DNA of 64,000 nucleotides from Mucilaginibacter agri (GTDB lineage Bacteria > Bacteroidota > Bacteroidia > Sphingobacteriales > Sphingobacteriaceae), in NCBI RefSeq assembly GCF_009928685.1, contig NZ_WWEO01000045.1:930001-994000 (forward strand), in the 5' to 3' direction. Both the position numbers and the translations under genes were made by a program. A model generated the notes under the pieces. It had not been told where the DNA came from, did no database searches, and saw nothing but the letters and a program-made list of their open reading frames with translations. Numbering within the stretch: position 1 is the stretch's first letter; the number at the start of each line of letters is the position of its first letter. This document shows, one piece after another, positions 36,157 to 46,656 of the stretch.

Positions 36157-37484
36157 TACTCGGCAATTGGGTAAGTCTCTTTTATTTCGGCTCTTGTGGC
36201 AAGTCCTATTTTATGTCCTTTTACAGCATAAAAGAAAATAAACACATAACATGGCACCAAAATCCAATAGGCATTTGTAGGGTTAACAACATCTGCCAAA
36301 CGGCCGTAAGCCAGCGGGATCAACGCGCCGCCGGCAATAGCCATAATCATTAACGACGAACCTATTTTGGTAAACCTCCCCAAGCCGGCAATTGCTAACG
36401 GCCAGATGGCCGGCCACAAAAGCGAGTTTGCAATACCCAGTAAGGCAATAAACAGAACCGATATATAACCTGTTGTAAAAATGGCAATCAATGAAAAAAT
36501 TATGCCCAAAACAGCAGAGACTTTAAGAGCCTTCTCTTGAGTAAAAAATTTCGGAATACAGATGATACCGGTAACGTACCCTAATATCATACCTAACAGC
36601 GTACAGGTAGTAAAGAATTTAGCAGTAGATAATGGAATACCCTGGCTACCTCCATAGCTGATAATTGAATCGCCAGCCAATACCTCTACCCCAACATATA
36701 AAAACAAAGTTAACACGCCTAAAAGCAAGTGTGGAAATTGAAAAACACTGGTTTTATTAGTATTAGCCGCAGCCACTGCTTCGTCTTCATGGTCGGTATC
36801 AATTTCGGGCAGGCTGGAAAAAGAAATCAAAACAGCCAGGATAACCAATACGACGATAATAATTACGTAAGGCAGTATTACGCGATGGGCCAATTCGTTT
36901 AGTTCAACAGCTTTTTGTGCTGCCGGCATTGTTATTAACCTTGTTTTTAAGCCGTCGGCATCTTTTAGGGTAATGGCCCCTAAAACAATTGGCGCAATAG
37001 AACCTGCCACTTTATTACAGATACCCATAATGCTGATGCGCTTGGCAGCGCTCTCGGGCGGCCCTAATATAGTAATATATGGATTAGATGCGGTTTGCAG
37101 CACAGCCAAACCCGTGCCTTGGACAAACAGACCCAATAAAAACAAGATGTAAGTACGGTTTAAAGCGGCCGGGATAAAAATTAAAGCACCTAAGGCCATA
37201 ATACCCAAACCTACCGACATACCGTTTTTAAAACCGGTTTTCTTAAGCAGCCACGCAGATGGTACGGCCATTACCAAATATGAAATATAGAATGAAAACG
37301 CTACGAGGTATGATTCAAAGTTATTGAGCTCGCAGGCCAGTTTTAGATAAGGTATCAATACAGAATTCATCCAGGTTACAAAACCAAAAATGAAAAAGAG
37401 AGCACCAATAATATAAATAGCATTTGTGGTATTACTTCGTTTGGAATCTTGAGGCAGGGCTGCCGAGCTGGATAAATTTGTCAT
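36156..37484 (-). CDS. FucP/NagP-type sugar:H+ symporter, MFS (PUL 2)
   Basis: Inner-membrane permease of 442 residues with about 12 hydrophobic segments. It belongs to the FHS group of the major facilitator superfamily, with signature motifs FFIFGFVTWMNSVLIPYLK in TM1 and LQTASNPYITILGP around TM4. Members carry L-fucose, glucose/galactose or N-acetylglucosamine. Given the neighbouring fucosidases and hexosaminidase, fucose or GlcNAc are the natural candidates; the sequence does not decide. It lies 121 bp after the GH2 gene, behind a small hairpin, and overlaps the CBM9-like gene by one base. Confidence 0.88.
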   Translation of the reverse strand: MTNLSSSAALPQDSKRSNTTNAIYIIGALFFIFGFVTWMNSVLIPYLKLACELNNFESYLVAFSFYISYLVMAVPSAWLLKKTGFKNGMSVGLGIMALGALIFIPAALNRTYILFLLGLFVQGTGLAVLQTASNPYITILGPPESAAKRISIMGICNKVAGSIAPIVLGAITLKDADGLKTRLITMPAAQKAVELNELAHRVILPYVIIIVVLVILAVLISFSSLPEIDTDHEDEAVAAANTNKTSVFQFPHLLLGVLTLFLYVGVEVLAGDSIISYGGSQGIPLSTAKFFTTCTLLGMILGYVTGIICIPKFFTQEKALKVSAVLGIIFSLIAIFTTGYISVLFIALLGIANSLLWPAIWPLAIAGLGRFTKIGSSLMIMAIAGGALIPLAYGRLADVVNPTNAYWILVPCYVFIFFYAVKGHKIGLATRAEIKETYPIAE

Positions 37485-37511
37485 TTGTTTAATTTGAGGA
37501 GAAGAATAAAT

Positions 37512-37536
37512 ACCGGTAGCCCGAATAGCTACCGGT
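37512..37536 (-). terminator. Intercistronic hairpin between GH2 and permease genes
   Basis: ACCGGTAGC and GCTACCGGT pair perfectly over 9 bp with a 7-nt loop. It has only a short T-rich tail on the minus strand (TATTTATTC), so an attenuator or mRNA-processing element is likelier than a full stop. Confidence 0.45.
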
Positions 37537-37605
37537 CTGTTGATTAATTATCTTATGATCATCGTTGGCAATATCAACAATGGCATCATCATCGCTTTAG
37601 TGAAC

Positions 37606-40296
37606 TTATTTTACAGCAATAAACTGCTCAGGCAAGTTCCAGCCTGATATAGAAACTTGTGGCATCTGCTGCCCCTGTTGCGGTTGGTAGTCTAACACAA
37701 TTTTACGTTCGCTTTCAGGCAAAACGGAAACATAGTTATCAGAATAAAATACCGGCAAGATTCGCTTATGCGTTGAAGGATCAACCAGCGATAAACGATT
37801 AAAGAAAGCCAAAGGTGCTTTCCCCGGATTAGCCAAGGTAACTTCAATTTTACCAGGTGCAATCTGACGGGCAGTTGTGGACAGCTTAGCAACTTTCATT
37901 TCCTTTAAGCCGGAATAAATGCCATGCTCATCTGGTATCCAATAAATATTCTCGCTTAGCTTTTGCTTGTTCTTATCCCAAATTTGCAGGCATAAAAACA
38001 CACCCTTGTCTTTCGCCAGGTTATCTATCGAAGATTTTAATGGTAAAAATGCTTTTGAAGACGATGGCTGCGCTTCTACAAATAGCTGCGTAAGCAGGCT
38101 ATCCTTACCATCCATATTGATAGTTCTTGCGGTAAGCATCAGATCGCGTTTAGTTTCAAATCCGTTGTTAACAAGGCTAACCATGCCGCTTATTGGGTTA
38201 TACATCGCGTGCAATAATTCACTGCCGCTGTGAAGGCCATATAAACAGGCGTTAGGATCTAAATAGTAGTCGTACATCTGGCCACGCATGGCTGTCCACG
38301 GGTTTTGGGTTTTCCAGATAATTGTTCCGGTATACCAACTCCACATGTGCGAACTGAAACCCTCCATCAGGGCGCGATATTGATCATAATTTACCAATTG
38401 TGCTTTGTCGGCAAAATCTTTAGCGTCTTTAGCTTTTCCATAAGGTTCAATAGAAGCATCATACCCAATATATTTATGATAGTCCCAAACAGAATCAACC
38501 CTGCTTTTTCCATTTGCCTCATATTGCGGAGCAATAAGGTTTTCTTTTGGAATAAAACGCTGCAGAGATTCATAGTCACTCACACCAACCGATCCAACTT
38601 CCGAATTGAAAGGATAGGTGCGGGTTTCCCAAAAAGTTGATAATGGCTGAATACCATAAGGCCCATCACCGTTACCTCCTAATGTATTTAATGACATGAG
38701 GTCGGAGTTCGAGTACTCAACAAACCAACGGGTGCCATCCAGTTTTGGGATGATAGTATCTCTAACGGCAAGCAGAATATCTTCGGGTGGAGTTGTCTCA
38801 TTACCACCACACCAAATAGCTAGTGACGGGTGGTTGCGTACCATTTTTACCTGATCAGCAACCGATTTTAAATACAGTTTATGATCGTCCGGATACTTTC
38901 TGCGTGTCCATTGATCTTCGGCCTTCATGGGGTCGAGCCATTTTCCATCAGCATCGCCCGAGATCCAGAAATCCTGAAAAACTAACATACCATATTTGTC
39001 GCAAGCCTTGTAAAATTCGGGACGTTCTACAAGCGCGCCGCCCCAAACCCTTATCAGGTTTAGATTCATATCGCGATGAAAACGAACCTCTGCATCATAT
39101 CTCGCGTCAGAAAAACGCAGCATCGCATCAGAAATAATCCAGTTACCACCTTTGATAAACACTTTCTGACCATTTACCATCACATAACGACTATGCGTTT
39201 CGCTGTTCCAATTGGTAGTAATTTCTCTTACCCCTACCGAAATATTTTCCTGATCAGAAACCTTGCCCCCATCGGTAACAAACTGCATTTTCAAATCATA
39301 CAGATTTTGAGGCCCGTAGCCATTTGGCCACCAAAGTTTAGGATTTTTAAAAGCAAAATCATTCAGTGCTACTTCAAGCGTAGTATTAGGCTGAATAGTA
39401 ACCATTTTTGACACTTTATTGCCATCGAGTATATACTCTAAAACACCTTTTACCGGCTTAGCTGTTGGGTTTTGTAATTCTGCCGAAGCTTTAATAATAG
39501 CAGGTTGTTGCACACCATCCACATGGCGCACGCCTGGTACAACAGTGACCACATGTGGATTAATGAGGTTAATAGCACCAGTTTTTTCGATGGTCACTTT
39601 ATCCCAGATACCTGTATTACGATCGCGCATGGGTTGAATCCAATCCCAACCTGCTGTATACTGTAGGCCAACGCCTTTGGCAATTCTGCCGTCGCCGCCC
39701 TGACCGCCATTAGGATTACCAACCGGATCTGGAGGATAAACCAATACCGCTAAACGATTTTGGCCGCTTTTACTAAGTGCCGATGTAATATTATAAGACT
39801 GGCGCAAAAACATTCCATAGTGTGTTTGCGGATTTAGTTTTTTGCCGTTTAAAAAAATATCGCAGCTATAGTTAACACCGCGAAGATTTAGATAAACTTG
39901 TCCGTCGGCAGAAGGAGCAGTTTCTTTAAAATCCTTTACAAACCAATAGGTGTAAAAATCCCTGCCGGTGGTGTAGATATCTTTGATTTTCTCATTATTC
40001 ATACCGTAAAAAGGATCGGGTACCTTTTTATTGTTAAGCATGGTTGTTAAAACCGTGCCTGGAACGGTAGCAGGCTGCCACGCATTTAAAGAGAAATTAG
40101 CCGCCGAAATTGTCTTACCATCCGCCTTAATTTCAGATATGGGAGCACATTTCCAACCGGTATTTAGTTCGTAGCTGGATTGGGCATTAGAAAACGGTAT
40201 ATAACCGAAAACGGTTAAAATGGTGAATAATATAACCTGGTATACTGCTTTGCCTTTATTTGATGAATTGGAACTGCGTTTAATGTAATGTTTCAA
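37606..40296 (-). CDS. GH2 beta-mannosidase / endo-beta-mannosidase / exo-glucosaminidase-like (PUL 2)
   Basis: Exported retaining glycosidase of 896 residues with a signal peptide (about 1-38, FSNAQ). Domains are a sugar-binding domain, Ig-like domain, TIM barrel with acid/base E500 (WCGGNETTPPED) and nucleophile E566 (FNSEVGSVG), then C-terminal Ig-like domains. The GGNE-x-x-PP form and WISGDADGKW loop resemble the branch that includes plant mannosylglycoprotein endo-beta-mannosidase and exo-beta-D-glucosaminidase, rather than LacZ. In PUL 2 the most useful role would be cleavage of the core Man-beta-1,4-GlcNAc bond of N-glycans. It starts 18 bp after the GH29 gene. The substrate is an inference. 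Confidence 0.82.
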   Translation of the reverse strand: MKHYIKRSSNSSNKGKAVYQVILFTILTVFGYIPFSNAQSSYELNTGWKCAPISEIKADGKTISAANFSLNAWQPATVPGTVLTTMLNNKKVPDPFYGMNNEKIKDIYTTGRDFYTYWFVKDFKETAPSADGQVYLNLRGVNYSCDIFLNGKKLNPQTHYGMFLRQSYNITSALSKSGQNRLAVLVYPPDPVGNPNGGQGGDGRIAKGVGLQYTAGWDWIQPMRDRNTGIWDKVTIEKTGAINLINPHVVTVVPGVRHVDGVQQPAIIKASAELQNPTAKPVKGVLEYILDGNKVSKMVTIQPNTTLEVALNDFAFKNPKLWWPNGYGPQNLYDLKMQFVTDGGKVSDQENISVGVREITTNWNSETHSRYVMVNGQKVFIKGGNWIISDAMLRFSDARYDAEVRFHRDMNLNLIRVWGGALVERPEFYKACDKYGMLVFQDFWISGDADGKWLDPMKAEDQWTRRKYPDDHKLYLKSVADQVKMVRNHPSLAIWCGGNETTPPEDILLAVRDTIIPKLDGTRWFVEYSNSDLMSLNTLGGNGDGPYGIQPLSTFWETRTYPFNSEVGSVGVSDYESLQRFIPKENLIAPQYEANGKSRVDSVWDYHKYIGYDASIEPYGKAKDAKDFADKAQLVNYDQYRALMEGFSSHMWSWYTGTIIWKTQNPWTAMRGQMYDYYLDPNACLYGLHSGSELLHAMYNPISGMVSLVNNGFETKRDLMLTARTINMDGKDSLLTQLFVEAQPSSSKAFLPLKSSIDNLAKDKGVFLCLQIWDKNKQKLSENIYWIPDEHGIYSGLKEMKVAKLSTTARQIAPGKIEVTLANPGKAPLAFFNRLSLVDPSTHKRILPVFYSDNYVSVLPESERKIVLDYQPQQGQQMPQVSISGWNLPEQFIAVK

Positions 40297-40314
40297 GGGT
40301 ATGGAGATTTTAAA

Positions 40315-41775
40315 TTAATAGTCTATTGCAAAACAAGCCGCTTGTTTAAGCCCAATTTGGTTAAATGATGCAGGTATACTTAATTCAATACCATCAGCAC
40401 TGTCTTTCCATTTCACTTTCTGAGCGGAGCCAAGCAGCGTAACCTTTTTCACTTTTTTGATATCATTAAGCGGAATTTTTAAAGATGCGGGTAGGTCTAC
40501 CTTTTCTTGCTTTGTTAATACAAAAGCGTAAATACGGTTGTGATCTTTGTTTTTAGTGTAATAAATATCGCCGGCCGAATAGGGTGCTACCGATCTGGAG
40601 TTATAGATACCTTCCCCATTAATTTTCATCCAGTTACCAATACCGTTTAAACGGTCGTATGCCTCGTCGGCCCAGTCGCCATCCGGTCCGGGGCCAATGT
40701 TCATTAGTAAATTACCACCGCGAGATACCACCTTAACCAGTAACTGCACAATATCATGGGTAGATTTATAATGATCTCCGGGCACATAGCTCCAGGAGTT
40801 GCCCATCGTCATACAAGTTTCCCATGGATTACTTAGCGGTGTAGCAGGTACTTCTTGTTCTGGTGTGGTATAATTTTCGTATTGACCCGACACGGTACGA
40901 TCAACCACAATTAAACCTGGCTGATTTTTGCGGGCCATGCCAGCAATTTTGGGCATATCGATGTCCTGGTTAAACTTGATACCCCTCTGCCAATCGATTG
41001 CAGTATCGATTGTATTTTTGGGCCTAACCCAACCACCGTCGAGCCAAAGAATATCTACCTTGCCATAACCAGTCATTAACTCCTCGATCTGATTGTATGT
41101 AAAGTCTTTAAATTTCTGCCAATGCTCAGGATATTTCTCCGGATCATAATTAACGTTACGATCCTTTGGCGGAAAATACGGCCACCAATATTCGGGCGAG
41201 TGCCAATCGGGCTTTGAGAAATAAGCGCCGATCATAAAATTTTCTTTCCTAAAGCTGTTGAATATCTCTTTGGTAACGTTTGCTTTCGGATTTTTCGAGA
41301 AGGGCGTTTTGCTGTCAGTTATCTTATAATCTGTTTGTTTGGTATCAAACATCGAGAAACCGTCGTGATGTTTGGTAGTAAAGATCATGTATTTCATGCC
41401 GGCAAATTTTGCGGCCTTAACCCATTTGTCGGGATCAAATTTTACGGGGTTAAAAGTGGTTTGCAGATTTTCGTAGGCCTTTTTGTAACCGTCGTAGGTT
41501 GCTCCGTGTGGGCCTTTACGCTGTGTCCACCCTTCATCTTCGGGGCAAATGCTCCAGCTTTCTACCACCCCCCATTCGCTGTATGTACCCCAGTGCATAA
41601 AAAGGCCGAACTTAAGATCCTGCCATTGATCCAATTTTTGCTGCACCGCCTGGTCGTCGGGCTTTTGGTATTGCTTAGACATATTATGCTGCTGTGCATG
41701 CGCAGCATTTAATCCTGTTAAACAGCTAATTGCTGTAAAAGCTATAAAAGTATATTTCGGAAATTTAAACATCAT
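40315..41775 (-). CDS. GH29 alpha-L-fucosidase, exported (PUL 2, first copy)
   Basis: Retaining fucosidase of 486 residues with a signal peptide (about 1-27, AAHAQ). The catalytic barrel shows FGLFMHWGTYSEWGV, the active-site KHHDGFSMFDT and the nucleophile D246 in DILWLDGGW. A C-terminal beta-sandwich of about 90 residues completes the family-typical length. No discoidin or other extra domain is attached, unlike the second GH29 at 55335-57434. That fits the broad-specificity GH29-A type, which could take core fucose, but subgroup placement needs a phylogeny. It follows the ROK regulator gene by 2 bp and precedes the GH2 gene by 18 bp. Confidence 0.93.
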   Translation of the reverse strand: MMFKFPKYTFIAFTAISCLTGLNAAHAQQHNMSKQYQKPDDQAVQQKLDQWQDLKFGLFMHWGTYSEWGVVESWSICPEDEGWTQRKGPHGATYDGYKKAYENLQTTFNPVKFDPDKWVKAAKFAGMKYMIFTTKHHDGFSMFDTKQTDYKITDSKTPFSKNPKANVTKEIFNSFRKENFMIGAYFSKPDWHSPEYWWPYFPPKDRNVNYDPEKYPEHWQKFKDFTYNQIEELMTGYGKVDILWLDGGWVRPKNTIDTAIDWQRGIKFNQDIDMPKIAGMARKNQPGLIVVDRTVSGQYENYTTPEQEVPATPLSNPWETCMTMGNSWSYVPGDHYKSTHDIVQLLVKVVSRGGNLLMNIGPGPDGDWADEAYDRLNGIGNWMKINGEGIYNSRSVAPYSAGDIYYTKNKDHNRIYAFVLTKQEKVDLPASLKIPLNDIKKVKKVTLLGSAQKVKWKDSADGIELSIPASFNQIGLKQAACFAIDY

Positions 41776-41777
41776 TT

Positions 41778-42995
41778 TTAACCAGCATCCGCCAAAATGG
41801 GGACGCCTAATACATTTAATTTATCTTCGAGTGTTTTGCCGAAGTTTTCTACCACAAGTGCCGCGCCTCCTATTAACTGGGCTTTGGTGCTGAGGTTCGA
41901 TATCTTAAATTCGGTAAAGTTGGTGAGCATTGGTATGCAATGCTCGTTAATAGCTTGTTGTATAGGGGCCAACCAAAGTTTACCTACAACACTGCCACGC
42001 CCACTTAATACAATAGCACCTGGATTCATTAAGTGTATAAGAATAGCAAGCCCTTCGCCTACATGATAAGCAGCTTCAGAGATCAGTTTTACAGAGAACA
42101 CATCCCCCTTAAGCGCCTCACTCATTATAATATCCACATTTATTTCTGCGTATTTGGCCAAACTGGTAGTTAAGCCTTGTTCAATACCGTTTTTTGCACT
42201 GGCCGTTATAGCTATTAAAGACGCCTCGGTTTCTAGACAGCCGTGCTTACCACAATTACAAAGTTTACCATTTTTAAATAGCGGAATATGGCTGAACTCA
42301 CCCGCTAAACCATTATTACCCCTAAAAATCTGGTTGTTTAATATCATCCCCAACCCTATGCCCCAACCAAGGTTTAACACCATTAGATTTTTTTCATTTG
42401 CAGCAATTCCAAACTTCTGTTCTGCCAATGCAATAGCGGTAGAATCATTCTCAAGGAATACAGGTATACCTAGGCTTTCCTGCAGACTGTCAACAATTGA
42501 TACACCCTCAAAATTCGTATAGGTATAATTAATGCCTCTTTCGGTATCGATAAATCCCGGCATCGTTAAGCCTACGCCTATAATGTCGGTAGTTGCTATA
42601 CCTGTATTTTTTATAAAACCCGTGATTTGATCCGTCAAATCTGCTGGTGTTAATTCATTTATATTATATTCATAACCAAAAATTTCGCTAATGAAGGTAT
42701 TATTCATGTCCACAACCACCATTTGTGCCCGAAATTGATCCATCGCCACTGATAATATGTAGTGCGAGTTCGGATTCAGAGAATAACTTAAAGGTTTTCT
42801 GCCTCCACTCGAGTTTGCGAGACCTTTTTCCTCAACATACCCCTCTTTTTTAAGTTCTGTCAAAACTTTTATCACATAAGGGATGCTTTTACCAGCCAAA
42901 ACACTTACTTCGGGGCTGGTTAAGACCTTAGTGTAATACAAACACTTAATAATTTCACTATTGTTGATAAGAAAGGCTACTTTTTTTGATGACAT
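41778..42995 (-). CDS. ROK-family transcriptional repressor (NagC/XylR type), PUL 2
   Basis: Protein of 405 residues. An N-terminal winged helix-turn-helix (about 8-65; LTSPEVSVLAGKSIPYVIKVLTELKKEGYV) precedes a ROK sugar-kinase-like domain with the zinc motif C-x-C-x4-C (CNCGKHGCLE), sugar-binding GLAGEFSHI and a Gly-rich LNLGWGIGLGMI phosphate loop. ROK repressors release DNA when bound to a sugar or sugar phosphate such as GlcNAc-6-P. It is the first gene of the minus operon and diverges from susC of PUL 2. With no HTCS or ECF sigma gene in PUL 2, it is the only local candidate regulator. The shared motif CATATT-N17-AATATG is its candidate operator. An active kinase cannot be excluded, but the HTH favours a regulator. 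Confidence 0.9.
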   Translation of the reverse strand: MSSKKVAFLINNSEIIKCLYYTKVLTSPEVSVLAGKSIPYVIKVLTELKKEGYVEEKGLANSSGGRKPLSYSLNPNSHYILSVAMDQFRAQMVVVDMNNTFISEIFGYEYNINELTPADLTDQITGFIKNTGIATTDIIGVGLTMPGFIDTERGINYTYTNFEGVSIVDSLQESLGIPVFLENDSTAIALAEQKFGIAANEKNLMVLNLGWGIGLGMILNNQIFRGNNGLAGEFSHIPLFKNGKLCNCGKHGCLETEASLIAITASAKNGIEQGLTTSLAKYAEINVDIIMSEALKGDVFSVKLISEAAYHVGEGLAILIHLMNPGAIVLSGRGSVVGKLWLAPIQQAINEHCIPMLTNFTEFKISNLSTKAQLIGGAALVVENFGKTLEDKLNVLGVPILADAG

Positions 42996-43437
42996 AACAC
43001 GGTAAACTTAGCGATTTTTCTAAAAGAATAATTAAATATGCAATACTTTTTAATTTTTTTAGAAAGTATTTCATAATTTGTAAATTAAACGTTACTTTAG
43101 GATGCGTCATATTGACACTAACTATTAATTAATATGACATAATAAAATATTCGTAAAAGTTTTAAACGAATTGCAAAGAAATATCATTGCAGACCGTGCT
43201 ATGACATCGATTGCAGTGGATTTTTACGTTAAATGGCCAGTGTGTTACTAATATAACTAATAATATTAAACTGATTAACTCATCTAACTATTAATTAATG
43301 AAGTAAAAAACGCCCCCACCCATTTTGAGACCAACTGTAGCGGTTGCTTTCAAAAAAAACAACTAAACATCGTGAATGCACACTTTTAATTCACGAAACA
43401 CGAATAAATTTTAACTAAACAAACCCTTAAGACAAGT
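42996..43437. other. 442-bp divergent regulatory region of PUL 2
   Basis: Very AT-rich, with no gene. It holds the inverted repeat at 43106-43138 and, nearer the ROK gene, a segment at 43027-43053 (GAATAATT, AAATATGC, CTTTTTAA in order) that recurs with small gaps just before the GH3 gene. The susC leader is about 300 nt long if transcription begins near the repeat. I could not find a convincing TAnnTTTG box. Confidence 0.5.
43106..43138. promoter_or_regulatory. Inverted repeat, candidate ROK operator (site 1)
   Basis: GTCATATT and AATATGAC form a perfect 8-bp inverted repeat with a 17-nt spacer. The core CATATT-N17-AATATG is found again, with exactly the same spacing, at 61799-61827 in the other divergent promoter of PUL 2. 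Confidence 0.55.
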
Positions 43438-46400
43438 ATGAAATTTAACAATTACCTGCACGACAAGCCGGTTAAACAGAGCTCCCCAAGGGCCTGCCTA
43501 ACCGCAAAATTCGCGCTCGCGTCCTTATTGTTTCTCGGCTTAGATGCTTCCGCAGCGGTCAATGCATCGAAGTCGGCATTAAGTTTATCAGCCTATAAGG
43601 CCGTGAATACATTAAAAAATAAAGCAGACCAAAAAATTACCGGTAAAGTAGTAGATGATAAGGGAGAAGCCCTTATTGGTGTTTCTGTAAAAGTTAAAGG
43701 CGCTACAAACGGTGTAGTTACAGATGTGAATGGCCGTTTTACCATTACTACGCCAGACAATGCTGTATTGGTGCTTTCTTACATTGGCTACACCACACAA
43801 GAAGTATCTGTTGCCGGTAAAACCAGTATTAATGTTAGAATGATTGCATCAACCAATGCATTAAGCGAGGTTGTAGTAACTGCGTTAGGTTTGAAAAAAG
43901 ACGAAAAGAAACTTGGTTATGCAGTTTCTACCGTTGGTGGTGAAACATTGAATAAAGCCAGAGAAACCAACGTGGCCCTGTCATTAGAAGGCCAGGTTGC
44001 TGGTTTAAGTGTGGGTGGTTCAAATGGTGGCCCTGGTTCTTCTTCAAGAGTATTGCTTCGTGGTTTAACCAGCTTTAGCGCAAGCAGCCCGTTATACGTT
44101 ATCAACGGCGTGCCAATGGATAACACGCAACGTGGTGCTTCGAGCGAGTGGGGCGGTGCTGACTTAGGTGATGGTATCTCAAACATTAACCCGGATGATA
44201 TCGAAACGATGACTGTACTAAAAGGTCAGTCGGCATCTGCGCTATACGGTTCGCGTGCTGTAAACGGTGTAATTTTAATTACCACTAAAACCGGTAAGAA
44301 AAACTCTGGTTTCGGCGTAGAAGTGAACAGCAACGTACAAATCGATAAAGCTGTAGATAATACAGACTTCCAACAAATTTATGGACAAGGTGAAAATGGC
44401 TTAAAACCAACAACAGCGGCAGGTGCATTATCATCTGGTAGCTTAGCTTGGGGTGCCAAAATGGACGGTTCGCAGGTTATCCAGTTTGATGGTAAGAGCT
44501 ATGCCTACTCTCCAGTTAGCAAAGACAATAATTATCTTTCTTTCTACAGAACAGCTCCAAGCTTTACCAATACCGTATCATTAACTAATGGTGGCGAAAG
44601 TGGTGCATTCCGTTTGTCTTTATCAGACTTACGTGCCAACTCTATCGTACCAAACAGCTATCTGGATAGAAAGACTTTCAACTTTAATGGTAGCAGCAAT
44701 GTAACCAAGCAATTAGAAGTTAACGTTGTTGCCAACTATGTGCTCGAAAACTCAAAAAACAGATCGAGCTTAAGCGATGGACCAGGTAACCCTAACAACG
44801 GAGTTTACCTTGCACCGAACGAGGATCAACATATTTTAGCTCCTGGTACGCTTGCTAATGGCAAAGAGATGTCGTTCACTAATGATACTTATGCTACCAA
44901 CCCTTATTTTGCAGCTTACAACTTTGTTAATAATCTGCAAAGAAAACGTTTAATATCTTCATTATCTGCTAAATACAACATTACTAACTGGATATTTGCA
45001 CAAGCTCGTATCGGTTATGATAATAGCAATGATGAACGTATCAATATTGAGCCAACCGGAACAGCTTATCGCAGTGATAACGGTACAATGACTCAATATA
45101 ATACCGCAACTACCGAGTTTAACGCAGACGCGTTAATCAACGCAAAACACGATCTGATTAAGGATTGGGTTAACTTAGACTTATCTGTGGGTGGTAACAT
45201 TCGTAAAAACAACTATACAGGTACTTCTATTGCCGGTAACGGTGGCTTTATCATTCCATATTTTTACAGCTTAAACAACTTTGCAAGCCGTAATAGTGGT
45301 TATGTAAGCAATCCGGTTCCGAACAAAACTCAAGTAAACTCTGCTTACTACTCTGCAGACTTTGCGATTAAAGATTACTTAGTATTGAGTACTACCGGCC
45401 GTTACGATACTTACAGCAGTATCTCTAGCAGCGTTGGCAGAGGCATTTTCTCTCCATCGGTTACCGGTAGCTTCATCTTCTCTGATTTGTACAAAATGAA
45501 CGGGGTTGACTTTGGTAAGATCCGTTTATCTTATGCTCAAACCAGTAACGATGCAACAGCTTATGCTAACCAGGTATACTATTCTGTAAATAACTCTATT
45601 AACGGTACACCTGCAGGTGGATTCAGCCAGCAACTACCAAACTTATTTTTAAAGCCATTTACTTTAAAAGAGGTTGAGATAGGTACAGAGATGAAATTCT
45701 GGGGAGATCGCTTTGGTTTTGATATATCTGCTTTCTCTCGTAGAACGCACAACGAGATCATCAACAGTACCATCGATGTTTCAAGCGGTTACACTAACAG
45801 CTACATTGGTACAGGTTCAACTCAAAACAAAGGTATCGAGGTTGAGTTACACGGCACTCCAGTTAGATCTGGCAGCTTCAGATGGACTCCATCATTCAAC
45901 TTTACCTATGTTAAAAACAAAATTGTTCAAACAGATGGTGTAACCAACTCAAATATTTCATTTGGTACCTACCGTCCGTTAAACGCAAGCACTGCATTAG
46001 TAGCAGGTATGTCAGGACCTCAAATTATGGCGTATGACTATGCTCGCAACGCAGCCGGACAAATCATTGTTGATGCAAACGGTATCCCTGTTCAAGGTGC
46101 GCTTAAACCAATGGGTTCTACTATTCCTAAAATCTATGGCGGTTTAACCAACACATTCAACTACAAACAATTCAATTTATCTTTCTTAGTTGACTATCGT
46201 TTCGGAAGCAAAATCCTTTCTGCAACTAACTACTACAGTATCTACCGTGGTTTAAACAAAATGACTTTAGAAGGTCGTGAAGGTGGCGTTGTTGCTGCTG
46301 GTGTAACTGCAAGCGGTGCTCAAAACACAGTGAGCGTACCTGCAGAAACTTACTACCAGGAACTTGCCCGCAGAATTTCTGCTCTTAACGTTTTAGATGC

Positions 46401-46650
46401 AAGCTTTATTAAACTACGCCAAATTACTTTTGGTTACAACATTCCAAAACAAACATTGGCAAGTACCCCATTCAGCAGTATCACAGTTTCACTTGTTGGT
46501 CGTAACTTATGGACTATCATGAAACACACTGATAACATCGACCCTGAATCTGGCTTCGCTAACACTATTCAGTATAGCGGTATCGAAGGTACAAGCTTAC
46601 CACAAACCAGAACTTACGGTTTCAACCTTAACTTCAAACTAAAAAACTAA
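43438..46650 (+). CDS. SusC/RagA-family TonB-dependent transporter (PUL 2)
   Basis: Outer-membrane transporter of 1070 residues. A signal region (about 1-40, LDASA) is followed by a carboxypeptidase-regulatory-like domain (ITGKVVDDKGEALIGVSVKVKG), a TonB-box region near SEVVVTALGLKKDEKK, the plug (LRGLTSFSASSPLYVINGVP; SALYGSRAVNGVILITTKTG) and the barrel ending TYGFNLNFKLKN. The LGLKKDEKKLGYAVS form and the barrel differ clearly from the PUL 1 SusC, so this pair should import a different glycan, probably N-glycan fragments. No STN domain is present. Its codons favour GGT, GTT and AAC more than those of its neighbours, as expected for a highly expressed gene. Confidence 0.96.
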   Translation: MKFNNYLHDKPVKQSSPRACLTAKFALASLLFLGLDASAAVNASKSALSLSAYKAVNTLKNKADQKITGKVVDDKGEALIGVSVKVKGATNGVVTDVNGRFTITTPDNAVLVLSYIGYTTQEVSVAGKTSINVRMIASTNALSEVVVTALGLKKDEKKLGYAVSTVGGETLNKARETNVALSLEGQVAGLSVGGSNGGPGSSSRVLLRGLTSFSASSPLYVINGVPMDNTQRGASSEWGGADLGDGISNINPDDIETMTVLKGQSASALYGSRAVNGVILITTKTGKKNSGFGVEVNSNVQIDKAVDNTDFQQIYGQGENGLKPTTAAGALSSGSLAWGAKMDGSQVIQFDGKSYAYSPVSKDNNYLSFYRTAPSFTNTVSLTNGGESGAFRLSLSDLRANSIVPNSYLDRKTFNFNGSSNVTKQLEVNVVANYVLENSKNRSSLSDGPGNPNNGVYLAPNEDQHILAPGTLANGKEMSFTNDTYATNPYFAAYNFVNNLQRKRLISSLSAKYNITNWIFAQARIGYDNSNDERINIEPTGTAYRSDNGTMTQYNTATTEFNADALINAKHDLIKDWVNLDLSVGGNIRKNNYTGTSIAGNGGFIIPYFYSLNNFASRNSGYVSNPVPNKTQVNSAYYSADFAIKDYLVLSTTGRYDTYSSISSSVGRGIFSPSVTGSFIFSDLYKMNGVDFGKIRLSYAQTSNDATAYANQVYYSVNNSINGTPAGGFSQQLPNLFLKPFTLKEVEIGTEMKFWGDRFGFDISAFSRRTHNEIINSTIDVSSGYTNSYIGTGSTQNKGIEVELHGTPVRSGSFRWTPSFNFTYVKNKIVQTDGVTNSNISFGTYRPLNASTALVAGMSGPQIMAYDYARNAAGQIIVDANGIPVQGALKPMGSTIPKIYGGLTNTFNYKQFNLSFLVDYRFGSKILSATNYYSIYRGLNKMTLEGREGGVVAAGVTASGAQNTVSVPAETYYQELARRISALNVLDASFIKLRQITFGYNIPKQTLASTPFSSITVSLVGRNLWTIMKHTDNIDPESGFANTIQYSGIEGTSLPQTRTYGFNLNFKLKN

Positions 46651-46656
46651 AAGACC